Positions 13,983 through 22,532 of a stretch of 22,664 nt of DNA are shown piece after piece. The notes below the pieces were generated by a model. That model had not been told where the DNA came from. It saw nothing but the letters and a program-made list of their open reading frames with translations, and did not search any database. The DNA is from Gemmataceae bacterium. Its GTDB lineage: Bacteria > Planctomycetota > Planctomycetia > Gemmatales > Gemmataceae. The stretch's first letter is position 1; every line of letters starts with the position of its first letter. The stretch spans positions 1 through 22,664 of the forward strand of contig SIAL01000014.1 of NCBI GenBank assembly GCA_009691815.1, written 5' to 3'. The position numbers and the translations under genes were made by a program.

Positions 13983-16357
13983 CTTTGTGTTACAAACTCA
14001 TTGGAAGCAAGGATGACCTGACTTAACGCGGAAAGTGCCTGTTGGTTGGTTTGGGTTTGTTTCAACGCCTGTTCTAAAAACAATTCGCCAGAGGCCCTTT
14101 CGGCGGGTGTTGGTTTCCTTCCCAAAGCGGCTTCGTAAAGGTGGCCCAGTTGTTTTGAAACGCTAGGAGAAACCTGTGTTGCTTTTTTGGCGATTGCCCC
14201 CGCCGCGTCCATTACCAGGTTGGAATTCAGAAAGAACAGGGCCTGCGGAGCGATGGTGGTGTTGGCACGATCCCCATTGGCCACGGCGGCATCGGTACCA
14301 TCAAAGAGCGAAAATACCTCATAAAGGTTGTTTCGCACCACTGGCAAATAAATGCTTCGTCTATTGGAGTCGTATTTGGTCAAATCCTTGGAAGTATGAT
14401 CAAAGAAAAAGGCTCGGTTTTTCACCTGTAAAAGAGAGCCTCCCATGGTATTATCCAATTGCCCCGATACCGCCAAAAGGGCATCGCGGAGGACTTCTCC
14501 CTCAAAGCGCCTTGGCGTGAATCTTGCGTAGAGACTCCCGGTTGGGTCTTTCGTGGAAATTTCCGGGGTCAGGCGGGATTCCTGGCGGTAGGTTTTCGAA
14601 AACAGTATGACCCTATGCAGATCCTTGATTGACCACTTGTTTTGGATAAAATAATTAGCGAGCCAATCGAGCAATTCCGGGTGGGTAGGCTTGGCCCCAA
14701 GGAGGCCAAAATTGTCCACCGTGGAAACGATCCCCTGACCAAAGTGCCACCGCCAAACCCTGTTGACCATAACCCTTGCCGTAAGCGGGTTGGATTCCGA
14801 GGCGATCCACCGGGCCAGCTCGAGTCGCCCGCTGCTTTGGGTGGGAAAAGTGGGTTGCTTTTTAACGGTTAAAACCTCGGGAACCCCATGAGGCATTACC
14901 TTTCCCAACCGATCGGTATTCCCCCGTATGTGGATCGCCACCTCGGTAACTTTTCCCTCCGTTACCCCCATGGCGCTGGGAACTTCGGGCACGCTCTTTT
15001 CCAAGGCGGCAGCTTCGTCGCGCAATTTCTTTAGGTGGGTCTTTGCCGGTTCCAAAAGGAGCGCTTCGATCTCCTTTGGGGTAGGTTTTTTGTCCTTTGG
15101 CAGTTTGTTTGCCGTTATTAAGAGCGTTCCTTGAGCTTCCGTATAGGCATCTGTTTTTTTAGTCAGGGTCGCGACTTGGTCGGCATGGTCCTTGAGCCTT
15201 TTTATGTCTTTTTCATCGCCAATGGCGTTTTCATTCCACTTGGCAATCGTGATGAAACTCTCCATGGTCTTGGTGCTTTTGAATACGCCGGCAAGGGAGT
15301 AATATTCCCCGGTAAGGATCGGATCAAATTTGTGGTCATGGCAACGGGCACAGCCAAGGGTCATGCCAAGAATGGTTTTGCCCAAAGTATCGATCTGCTC
15401 ATCAATGATGTCCATTTCCATTTTTTGTTTATCCACCTCGGCTAACACTTTTGGGCCAAGCGATAGGAATCCGGTGGCAATCAATCTCGAATGTTTGTCC
15501 GCTTTTTCCTCCGAGGGTAAAAGGTCGCCCGCGATTTGTTCGATTAAAAATTGATTGTAAGGCATATTTTTGTTGAAAGCCCCGACAACATAATCTCGAT
15601 AGCGCCAAGCGTTGCCATGAGCCACATTTTCATCCAAACCGTTGGAATCCGCATAGCGAGCCACATCCAGCCAATGGCGTCCCCAGCGTTCCCCATAGGC
15701 GGGCGTGGCAAGGTAACGGTTGACCATGGCCTCATAGGCGGCGGAAGAGTTGTCTGATTGGTAGGCCTCGATTTCCGGCATCGTGGGAGGCAACCCCGTA
15801 AGGTCGAAGCAGACACGCCGAATCAGGGTGGATTTGTTTGCCTCGGGCGAAGGCTTCAATCCTGCTTTCTCGAGTTTTTCCAAAACGAGGGCATCTACCG
15901 GGTTTTGCACCCAACCGTTGTTTTTCACGGGCACAATGGCGGTCTTATTCACCGGTTGGAAGGACCAATGGAGGGAGTTGGTTCGAACGGTAGTCGTTGG
16001 TGGCGAAAAAACGGCCCCCAGTTTGATCCATAATTCCAAGTCAGCAATTTGTTGCGTGGTTAATGGGCCATCAGGGGGCATTTTCAATTCCCCTTGTCTT
16101 TTGACGGCTTGAATGAGAAGCGAAGTTTCGGGATGCAAGGGGACTACCGCTTTGCCCCGCTTGCCACCTTTGTGCAATGCAACGGAGGAGTCCAACCTCA
16201 ACCCATTACGCGAGACCAAATCACCATGACATTTTTGGCACCGTTCGACAAACAGTGGGCGGATTTTCTTCTCAAAGTGTTCATCGGGAGGAGTTTGTCC
16301 CAAGGAAACACTTGTGAAAAAAAGGTAAACCGCGACTTGAGGGAAAAGCATAGGCAT
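13979..16357 (-). CDS. Planctomycete cytochrome-type protein: PSCyt1 - PSCyt2 (DUF1549) - PSD1 (DUF1553)
   Basis: 792 aa, toward the short end for the family because no LamG-type insert is present. A signal peptide spans about residues 1-20 (VAVYLFFTSVSLG). PSCyt1 covers roughly 29-110, with heme motif C40-Q-K-C43-H44 and a likely axial Met93 in LKMPPDGPL. PSCyt2/DUF1549 covers about 150-355, with DLTGLPPTMPEIEAY, GERWGRHWLDVARYADSNG and a second heme-type motif C336-A-R-C339-H340. PSD1/DUF1553 fills about 515-775 (ARWIASESNPLTARVMVNRVWRWHFG is split by eye at residue 540, then LLDWLANYFI, IKDLHRVILFSKTYRQ). The middle, about 385-460, is charged and probably coiled. It should be an exported, perhaps c-heme-binding protein. 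Start may be Met1 or Met3; neither has a clear ribosome site. It is the first gene of a pair with DUF1501. Confidence 0.92.
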   Translation of the reverse strand: MPMLFPQVAVYLFFTSVSLGQTPPDEHFEKKIRPLFVERCQKCHGDLVSRNGLRLDSSVALHKGGKRGKAVVPLHPETSLLIQAVKRQGELKMPPDGPLTTQQIADLELWIKLGAVFSPPTTTVRTNSLHWSFQPVNKTAIVPVKNNGWVQNPVDALVLEKLEKAGLKPSPEANKSTLIRRVCFDLTGLPPTMPEIEAYQSDNSSAAYEAMVNRYLATPAYGERWGRHWLDVARYADSNGLDENVAHGNAWRYRDYVVGAFNKNMPYNQFLIEQIAGDLLPSEEKADKHSRLIATGFLSLGPKVLAEVDKQKMEMDIIDEQIDTLGKTILGMTLGCARCHDHKFDPILTGEYYSLAGVFKSTKTMESFITIAKWNENAIGDEKDIKRLKDHADQVATLTKKTDAYTEAQGTLLITANKLPKDKKPTPKEIEALLLEPAKTHLKKLRDEAAALEKSVPEVPSAMGVTEGKVTEVAIHIRGNTDRLGKVMPHGVPEVLTVKKQPTFPTQSSGRLELARWIASESNPLTARVMVNRVWRWHFGQGIVSTVDNFGLLGAKPTHPELLDWLANYFIQNKWSIKDLHRVILFSKTYRQESRLTPEISTKDPTGSLYARFTPRRFEGEVLRDALLAVSGQLDNTMGGSLLQVKNRAFFFDHTSKDLTKYDSNRRSIYLPVVRNNLYEVFSLFDGTDAAVANGDRANTTIAPQALFFLNSNLVMDAAGAIAKKATQVSPSVSKQLGHLYEAALGRKPTPAERASGELFLEQALKQTQTNQQALSALSQVILASNEFVTQR

Positions 16358-16500
16358 GGTGAATCATTTCCACAATTCAAAAGGCTGGTAGGTTAATTAT
16401 CCTCAAATATTTCCATTAAGCAAGGCAAAACTTCCCTTTGCCGCTTCATTCCAAGGCAACCTTAGGTCTTTCCATTGCTTCAGAAGAAATGTGCACTTGC

Positions 16501-17913
16501 TCAGTTTTCTGGGCCAACGGCAATGCCATCGCGGATCCCCCCCCCTTTGATACAGACAAGGCTCGATAGATCGGGGCTGGTCCAGTTTCCCCCAGGACCG
16601 GTTTGCCATTTGAGAATTTCCGTGGACAATCCATCTGTATGCCCCACCTGAACAGGGGTCTTTTGTGTTTTTCCGTCAACAACCCGAAAACAGATAAGGT
16701 TTTCCCCTTGTTTGACCAAAGAAGAAGTAGGCAGGACCCAGCTTTCAGGCAAATTGCCTTGCAAGGTGGCATAGACATACATACCCGGACGCAGCCGTTC
16801 ACCGGGGTTTGGAACATCGATTTCGGCCCTAAGTGTTCTTGTTCCGGGGTCAAGGGACCAGCTGGTCCGACTGATTTTCCCTTGAAGTTCAAAACCTCTG
16901 AGTGCTTGGACACGCAAATGAATTGGGGTGTTGGGTTGAACGAGGCCGGCATCTGCCTCAGGGACAAACACCACAAGGCGCAGTGGCTCGAATCGGGAAA
17001 GGGTGAAAAGGGGTTCTATTCGGCCCGGAGAAAGGAAGTCTCCTGTGTTAACCTTGCGTCTGGTAATGATGCCATCATACGGTGCCCGGATTTTGGTGTA
17101 ACCCAACATCGCTTGAAGCCGTTTGGCTTCGGATTTGGCCACACCCACCATTGCTAAGGCCGCTTGAATACCAGCCTTGGCTTTCTCCCTATCCACTGCG
17201 GATTTTCTGGTATTGGCCTCGGCGGTAACCAATTTTGCCATCGATTCATCACGATTGGCCGAAGCACTTCGAAACTCGCCAAGAACCTGATCACGGGTTT
17301 GGGCATCGGCGATCCCGCGCTGGACAAGGCCTGCCACCCGGGCCGATTCAGATTCCCAACGATCCAATTGTGCCTGGGCACGGCGGACACCCGCCTTGGC
17401 CTCATTGACGAGTGCCTCCATGGAGGTAAACTGTGCCGCAGCAGAATCAAAGGTTTTCTCGGCAAGTACGACTTCCGTTTCAGCCAAGGTCACCTGGGCC
17501 AATTTTTGCTTGGCCTCCTCTTCCATTTCAGGGATGGAGACCTCCGCTAGGATTTCGCCTAGGGAAACACTAGCATTTACGGTTGCCAACGAACCAGAAA
17601 CCGAAGGGACAAAAGGGGTTGAAGGTCCACGGACTCGTTGGCCGATGTCGGCATTCACCACGGAAACAAAACCCGGGATCTTGGCAAAGATTTGTGTTTC
17701 TTCAAACGGTTCAACGGTTCCTGGTTGATCTACTTTGCGGATCAACGATATCCGTTTAGGTGCCACGGTTTGAAAATCCAAAACAGGGGATTGGGCCGTA
17801 GGTCCTGAGTTTTTTTTGTTGGATTCCGGGGATTTTGGACCGCAGCCGACCAATAAACCCCCGAAAACGAAGCCAGCGATTCCTCGCCACGCAATCGATA
17901 GAATTGACCTCAT
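16501..17913 (-). CDS. RND efflux periplasmic adaptor (membrane fusion protein), lipoprotein
   Basis: 470 aa. A lipoprotein signal ends in the lipobox LLVG-C at about residue 24, so the protein is lipid-anchored in the periplasm. Then follow the first lipoyl half-motif (PGTVEPFEETQIFAKIPGFV), a long alpha-helical hairpin of about residues 120-270 rich in Ala, Glu and Gln, the second lipoyl half (LGYTKIRAPYDGIITRRKV) and beta-barrel/membrane-proximal domains (TRTLRAEIDVPNPGERLRPG). An extra ~24-residue Ser/Pro/Val-rich insertion (RGPSTPFVPSVSGSLATVNA) interrupts the first lipoyl region. The start ATG overlaps the pump stop (ATGA) and has GGAGG six bases upstream (17920-17924), so coupling with the pump is clear. 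It links the pump to a TolC-type channel, which is not encoded here. Exported compound unknown. Confidence 0.92.
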   Translation of the reverse strand: MRSILSIAWRGIAGFVFGGLLVGCGPKSPESNKKNSGPTAQSPVLDFQTVAPKRISLIRKVDQPGTVEPFEETQIFAKIPGFVSVVNADIGQRVRGPSTPFVPSVSGSLATVNASVSLGEILAEVSIPEMEEEAKQKLAQVTLAETEVVLAEKTFDSAAAQFTSMEALVNEAKAGVRRAQAQLDRWESESARVAGLVQRGIADAQTRDQVLGEFRSASANRDESMAKLVTAEANTRKSAVDREKAKAGIQAALAMVGVAKSEAKRLQAMLGYTKIRAPYDGIITRRKVNTGDFLSPGRIEPLFTLSRFEPLRLVVFVPEADAGLVQPNTPIHLRVQALRGFELQGKISRTSWSLDPGTRTLRAEIDVPNPGERLRPGMYVYATLQGNLPESWVLPTSSLVKQGENLICFRVVDGKTQKTPVQVGHTDGLSTEILKWQTGPGGNWTSPDLSSLVCIKGGGIRDGIAVGPEN

Positions 17914-20900
17914 GAACGACCTCCCCCTGATGTAGCAATGGTAGGGTTTTTCGGGTTTCCACCCAGATAATAACTCGACTCAGGATCCTCGGGATCAAGT
18001 GATTGGGATTTGGAATCCATTTTGTATGTCAACAAAGCAAACACCCCGGGAAGCAAAAAAATGGTTGCCATGGTCGAAGCAAGAAGCCCACCAATCACTG
18101 CCCTTGCCAAGGGTGCTGTCTGGTCCCCCCCTTCACCGAGTCCAAGGGCCATAGGAAACATCCCCGCAGTCATGGCAAGGCTTGTCATCAACACAGGACG
18201 AACTCGCCTTTGAAGTGCCTCCGCAGCGGCTATGGTACCCGTCTTGCCCCCACCCCAACAGGATTTTGCGAAGCTTACTAACAGGATGGCGTTGGCCATG
18301 GCAACCCCCAAAGCCATAATAGCCCCCATAAAGGATTGCAAATTAAGTGTTGAGCCTGTCAAAACCAAAGCAAGGAAAACACCCGAAACAGTTGCCGGGA
18401 CCGAAGCAAGGCAAACAAACGCCATACGAAGGGACTGAAAAAAGGCGGTCAGCAATAGAATGATCGCCACAAGTGTCAGGAGAAATCCAAAACCCAGTCC
18501 ACTAAGTAGCTCCTTCAAGGGGGGAATCTGGCCAAGGACTTCGACTTTTACACCGGGTGGAGGTTGGCCAACCTGTTTAAGCACGGAGTCGATTTGTGCG
18601 CTAATGGTGCCCAAATCAGCCCCTTCCACATTGGCGGTGATGCTAACGAGCCGCCTCATATTATAGCGATCAATCTGGCCCGGCATGGTGGATGCCTTGA
18701 CTTCGGCAACATCCCGCAAAAGCACGGGAGAAACCTCATCCGCTTTGACGGGAACCGCTTCGATATCGCCACTTGATTTCATAAGTACCTGAGGAATCTC
18801 CACCTGAACCTGGTAGCCGATTCCCGAAGCAGGGTCCCTCCAAAAATTGGGGAGTGTAAAGCGGCTCGACGAAGTAGCCGCAACCAAAGACTTTGCAACC
18901 TGATCACTTGTTACACCCGATTGGGCGGCCCGTTCGCGATCGATTTTGACGGCCACTGTAGGGTATTCAAGAGATTGTCCGTACTGAATATCCTTCAAGT
19001 TGTCCAGGGTGGCAAGGGCCTCGCGGACTTTTGCCGCAAATGCCATGTTGTCGGCCATTTTTGACCCGCTCACCACCACCTCCACCGGGGTGGGAGACCC
19101 GAAACTCATGGTTTCGCTGACAATGTCAGCCGGTTCAAAGGATAGCCTCAATTTGTCGACGAGGGTATCAACCATGGCAGCAGATTCCCCTTTGGCGATC
19201 CATCGGTTTTTTAGCCAAAGTTTCAGATGGTTGGGTAACTTTTCACGAAGGGACTGTTTCAGCAGGGAAAGGCGTTTGGGCCCTGGTGCCAATGCCACAC
19301 GCATTACACTTTCCTCCGGCCCCGACATCCATTGATACACACTATTGATCGGGTAGCTGGGGGGCACCACACCTAAATAACCGATCGAAAGGGCAATACC
19401 ACCCTCCCCTGCTTCTTTGTTGATAAAATCAAGGGCCTCTCGTGTGAGTGCTTCGGTTTCCTCAATGCGTGTGCCATCCGGACCCCGCAATCGGAATTGA
19501 AAAATGCCTGCGTCAACGGCTGGAAAAAGGTCCATTCCCACTCTAGGTCCTAAAAAGCCTAAAAGGATTCCAACAAGGACAAGATACCCTGCTAAAAATG
19601 TCCAACGGTTACGAACGACGGCATCCGCCCAGGTCTTGGTCAACAAAGTTGGTCCTTGGCTATTAGTCAAGGGGGAAGCGGTTCGTTCCCTTAACAACCA
19701 AACCGCCAAAACCGGTACCAAGGTCGAGGAGAGCAAATAGCTGGCCAACATGGAAAAAATAACCGCCAAGGCAAGGGGCACGAACAGACCCCTTGCCGCA
19801 CCTTGGAGGAACAAGGCAGGAGCAAAGGCCGCCATTATACATAAAAGGGCCAACAAACGAGGCACCGCGGTTTCCCGGTTACCACGAACGACAGCCTCCG
19901 CCACGCTTTTAGAGGATCTTTTTTGGGTGTGGATGTTTTCAAGCTCAACCGTGGCCTCATCCACTAGGATTCCCACGGCAAGAGATAGTCCCCCCAAAGT
20001 CATAAGGTTGATGGATTGCCCCAAAAGCCAAAGGCAAGCCACAGCTATCATCAATGCCAGCGGAATGTTCAGGACCACCACCGCCACAGAGCGCCAATCT
20101 CGCAGGAACAAAAGCACCATAAGCCCGACAAGAATCGCAGCCAGAATCCCTTCACCGACCAGACCATCAAGGGCACGCTGGACCCAGGGAGATTGGTCCA
20201 TTTCGAAACTTACTGCGATGTCAGGCGGAAGGCTGTCTTGCATGGCGGGGATGGCTTCGCGCACCCCTTTGACCACCTCGAGTGTGGATGCGTCCGCCCG
20301 TTTTGTAACGAGAATGTAAACCGCCCGCCTGCCGTTCACAAGGGCAAATCCTGTGGCGATGTCGCTGGCATCCTCAATGAGGGGGGCGACATCGCGCAAA
20401 TAAACCCCTTTGCGGACGGAAATATTTCCCAAATCCTTCGGGTCGCTTACCATCGCATTTGACGGAACCAACGGCATAAGCGTCGGCGTTCGGATGCTGC
20501 CTGACGGACTTATCGCATTGCCAGAAGCCAACGCCTTTACCAAATCATCCGGGCTCAGGTTGTACGATCGCAAACGGTCGGGGTCTGCACGCACAACAAT
20601 CGTCCGCTGGTTGCCACCAAAAGGGGGCGGTGCTGAAACCCCGGGGATGGCGGCAAACATTGGGCGAACCTTGAAAAGGGCCTGATCCTGGATCTCTCCC
20701 AAGGTTTTCGTTTCACTCGAAAGAACCAGGCTGCCCACCGGCACCGAACCCGTATCAAAGCGCATGATGAAGGGGGGTACCGTGCCGGGGGGCATAAACG
20801 CCCGGCTTCGGTTGACATACCCTACCGTTTCCGCCATTCCCTGGGCCATGTCCGTGCCCGGGTGAAAAAAGAGCTTCATCAGGGAAACACCCTGGATGTT

Positions 20901-21149
20901 TTTTGACTCTACATGGTGGATCCCGTTGATGTAAAGGAAGTGATATTCATAAAAGTTGGCGATCAATCCCTCCATTTGCTGAGGGTCCATTCCGCCATAG
21001 GGCTGACAGACATACACCACGGGCAGGTTCAATGCGGGAAAGATGTCCGCCTTCATGCGGAGTGCCCCCAGAATACCCGTTGCCGCCATTCCAAGCACGA
21101 TAACCAAAGTCGTGATCGGTCGCCTAAGGGCTACATTTACAGGATTCAT
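17910..21149 (-). CDS. RND-family multidrug/solute efflux pump, inner membrane
   Basis: 1079 aa, the usual length of AcrB-type pumps, with the expected two repeats: TM1 at about 11-30, a large periplasmic loop, TM2-6 at about 330-485, TM7 near 515-533, a second loop, and TM8-12 at about 880-1042. By alignment to AcrB, the proton-relay positions are Asp397-Glu398 (GILVDEATVELEN; AcrB has Asp-Asp), Ala952 (GVAMANAIL; AcrB has Lys940) and Thr989 (LMTSLAM). The pump is thus a relay variant. The first gene of the pair, it is followed by the adaptor with a four-base ATGA overlap. It starts 91 bases after the Mrp gene. The ribosome site before ATG is weak. The C-terminal ~35 residues are polar and cytoplasmic. 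Substrate cannot be read from sequence. Confidence 0.93.
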   Translation of the reverse strand: MNPVNVALRRPITTLVIVLGMAATGILGALRMKADIFPALNLPVVYVCQPYGGMDPQQMEGLIANFYEYHFLYINGIHHVESKNIQGVSLMKLFFHPGTDMAQGMAETVGYVNRSRAFMPPGTVPPFIMRFDTGSVPVGSLVLSSETKTLGEIQDQALFKVRPMFAAIPGVSAPPPFGGNQRTIVVRADPDRLRSYNLSPDDLVKALASGNAISPSGSIRTPTLMPLVPSNAMVSDPKDLGNISVRKGVYLRDVAPLIEDASDIATGFALVNGRRAVYILVTKRADASTLEVVKGVREAIPAMQDSLPPDIAVSFEMDQSPWVQRALDGLVGEGILAAILVGLMVLLFLRDWRSVAVVVLNIPLALMIAVACLWLLGQSINLMTLGGLSLAVGILVDEATVELENIHTQKRSSKSVAEAVVRGNRETAVPRLLALLCIMAAFAPALFLQGAARGLFVPLALAVIFSMLASYLLSSTLVPVLAVWLLRERTASPLTNSQGPTLLTKTWADAVVRNRWTFLAGYLVLVGILLGFLGPRVGMDLFPAVDAGIFQFRLRGPDGTRIEETEALTREALDFINKEAGEGGIALSIGYLGVVPPSYPINSVYQWMSGPEESVMRVALAPGPKRLSLLKQSLREKLPNHLKLWLKNRWIAKGESAAMVDTLVDKLRLSFEPADIVSETMSFGSPTPVEVVVSGSKMADNMAFAAKVREALATLDNLKDIQYGQSLEYPTVAVKIDRERAAQSGVTSDQVAKSLVAATSSSRFTLPNFWRDPASGIGYQVQVEIPQVLMKSSGDIEAVPVKADEVSPVLLRDVAEVKASTMPGQIDRYNMRRLVSITANVEGADLGTISAQIDSVLKQVGQPPPGVKVEVLGQIPPLKELLSGLGFGFLLTLVAIILLLTAFFQSLRMAFVCLASVPATVSGVFLALVLTGSTLNLQSFMGAIMALGVAMANAILLVSFAKSCWGGGKTGTIAAAEALQRRVRPVLMTSLAMTAGMFPMALGLGEGGDQTAPLARAVIGGLLASTMATIFLLPGVFALLTYKMDSKSQSLDPEDPESSYYLGGNPKNPTIATSGGGRS

Positions 21150-21240
21150 GGTGCCATTTTCTTTCCACGAGTCTTAGTTTTTTTGTTGGTCCTTGGCTTG
21201 CTTGTTAAATCCTTTTTTAGGGGCAAAATCTATCGCCAAA

Positions 21241-22053
21241 CTAGGAAAGGCCGGGCAAAGGAGCCTCGCTTGGCGATTGGGCAAGGCTTTTGACCACCAC
21301 CCCGGCCAAATCGCGAAATGCGGCCGCGGTCGCGGATTCGGGATGGGAGATTACCATCGGTTTGCCGTTGTCCCCCGCCCGAACCACCAAAGGATCAATG
21401 GGGATAGCCCCAAGGAAGGGAATCCCTGTCGCTTTGGCCAGTTTTTGCCCGCCTCCGTGGCCAAATATCTCATAGCGTTTGCCATCATCCCCGGCAAAAT
21501 AGCTCATGTTTTCAATGATGCCCAACACCGGCACTCGCACTTCACGGAACATTTCCAGACCTTTTCGGGCATCAATAAGGCTGACTTCCTGAGGCGTGGT
21601 AACCACCACCGCGGCGGTAAGGGGTACCGACTGGGTAAGGGTCAATTGGGCATCACCGGTGCCGGGTGGAAGATCAACCACCATGTAATCCAAGTCACCC
21701 CAATTCATGTCGGAAAGGAATTGGGTGAGGGCTTTGTGAATCATGGGCCCGCGCCAAATAACGGGTTTTTCCGGGGGAACAAGGAACCCCATGGACATAA
21801 GTTTGATGCCATACCGTTCTAGGGGTAACGGGGTTGTGGCCTGATCCACCTGGCCCTGAACCCCCATCATAAGCGGAATGCTTGGGCCGTAAATGTCGGC
21901 GTCCAAAAGGCCCACCTTGAAACCCATACCGCTAAGGGCAAGGGCAAGGTTGCTTGATACGGTGGACTTGCCAACCCCTCCCTTGCCGCTGGCAACGGCA
22001 ACGATGTTTTTCATATGGGGAAGGGAAAGCTTGGGTAATCCGCCGGGTTGCAT
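21241..22053 (-). CDS. Mrp/NBP35 (ApbC)-family P-loop ATPase, cysteine-free
   Basis: 270 aa, cytoplasmic. It has the deviant Walker A GKGGVGKST at residues 23-31, the DADIYGPS switch near 52, the MVVDLPPGTGDAQLT Walker B/Mrp signature and the IENMSYF segment. Family members transfer Fe-S clusters to apoproteins using a C-terminal CxxC after the ENMS motif. Here that site reads YFAGDDGKRYEIFGHGGG, and no cysteine occurs anywhere in the protein. The N-terminal DUF59 domain found in many relatives is also absent; only 62 bases separate this gene from the one before, so there is no room for it. Start at 22053 was taken as the first ATG; Met14 (HMKNIVAV) is an alternative, and neither has a clear ribosome site. 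It follows the DUF971 gene. Confidence 0.92.
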   Translation of the reverse strand: MQPGGLPKLSLPHMKNIVAVASGKGGVGKSTVSSNLALALSGMGFKVGLLDADIYGPSIPLMMGVQGQVDQATTPLPLERYGIKLMSMGFLVPPEKPVIWRGPMIHKALTQFLSDMNWGDLDYMVVDLPPGTGDAQLTLTQSVPLTAAVVVTTPQEVSLIDARKGLEMFREVRVPVLGIIENMSYFAGDDGKRYEIFGHGGGQKLAKATGIPFLGAIPIDPLVVRAGDNGKPMVISHPESATAAAFRDLAGVVVKSLAQSPSEAPLPGLS

Positions 22054-22114
22054 GGGCCACTTTCAAAGGGAAAAAACAATCTCAAGAGAGTTTTAGGTGA
22101 GGGGCAAGGAATTG

Positions 22115-22528
22115 CTATCCCGGTTTGCCGGGGAGGCAATTGGGGCATTGACAAAGGGAGCGGATGTAGTCCAGCCGAAAGATGCCCGTATTGTGACCAT
22201 CCGCCCAGGTAATTCGATAGGCGTAGCGACCTACGGGGTCGATTTGGGTGACCTCTAGGGGGGCGATTTCGCTTGGTTTTAGGATGCGAAACGGATTCGG
22301 CGGTTTTTGTGCCTCTTCCTTGCAACCCGCGCAAGGGCAGGCGTTTCGGAGGCTTTTGTAAGGGTGCAGGGATTCGTGCCCATCGCTCCAATGGATGCGA
22401 ATGAGGCCTGGCTCTTTTTGTAGTTTTGTGGGAAGAATATCATTCATGGTAAAATCAACGGTCATGGTAAAATCAACGGTCATGGTAAAATCAACGGTTT
22501 TCAAAGCAAACGCCCGGTCGGGGACCAT
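22115..22528 (-). CDS. DUF971 (GBBH-like N-terminal domain) protein, cysteine-rich
   Basis: 137 aa from the first ATG, or about 110 aa from the ATG at 22447 (MNDILPTKLQKE), which fits the family length better. DUF971 features are seen: TKL near the start, IRIHWSDGHES, a first C-P-C-x-x-C motif (NACPCAGCKEE), VGRYAYRITWADGHNTGIF, DYIRSLC and a final C-Q-C-P-N-C motif. Six cysteines in two clusters suggest metal or Fe-S binding; this is inference. DUF971 forms the C-terminal domain of plant HCF101, whose other main domain is Mrp-like, and the Mrp gene lies just downstream. The three extra N-terminal repeats of TVDFTM come from an 18-base tandem repeat, so translation could begin at any of four in-frame ATGs. 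The first ATG lies four bases after the stop of the upstream gene. Confidence 0.88.
   Translation of the reverse strand: MVPDRAFALKTVDFTMTVDFTMTVDFTMNDILPTKLQKEPGLIRIHWSDGHESLHPYKSLRNACPCAGCKEEAQKPPNPFRILKPSEIAPLEVTQIDPVGRYAYRITWADGHNTGIFRLDYIRSLCQCPNCLPGKPG
22445..22498 (-). repeat. Three perfect 18-base tandem repeats at the 5' end of the DUF971 gene
   Basis: The unit on the minus strand is ACCGTTGATTTTACCATG, present three times without mismatch. It is a multiple of three, keeps frame, encodes TVDFTM and supplies an in-frame ATG per copy. It is likely a slippage product. Confidence 0.9.
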
Positions 22529-22532
22529 TTGC

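Noticed and set aside
16396..16423. Possible promoter (TTGCTT, 16 bases, GATAAT) before the PSCyt gene
   Set aside because: The -10 is good but the -35 matches only three of six bases, and planctomycete promoter rules are not known well enough to support it.
16446..16976. A 176-codon minus-strand frame overlapping the end of the efflux adaptor in another frame
   Set aside because: The adaptor frame carries the family motifs to a natural C-terminus; the overlapping frame has no recognisable content, so I do not read it as a frameshifted extension.
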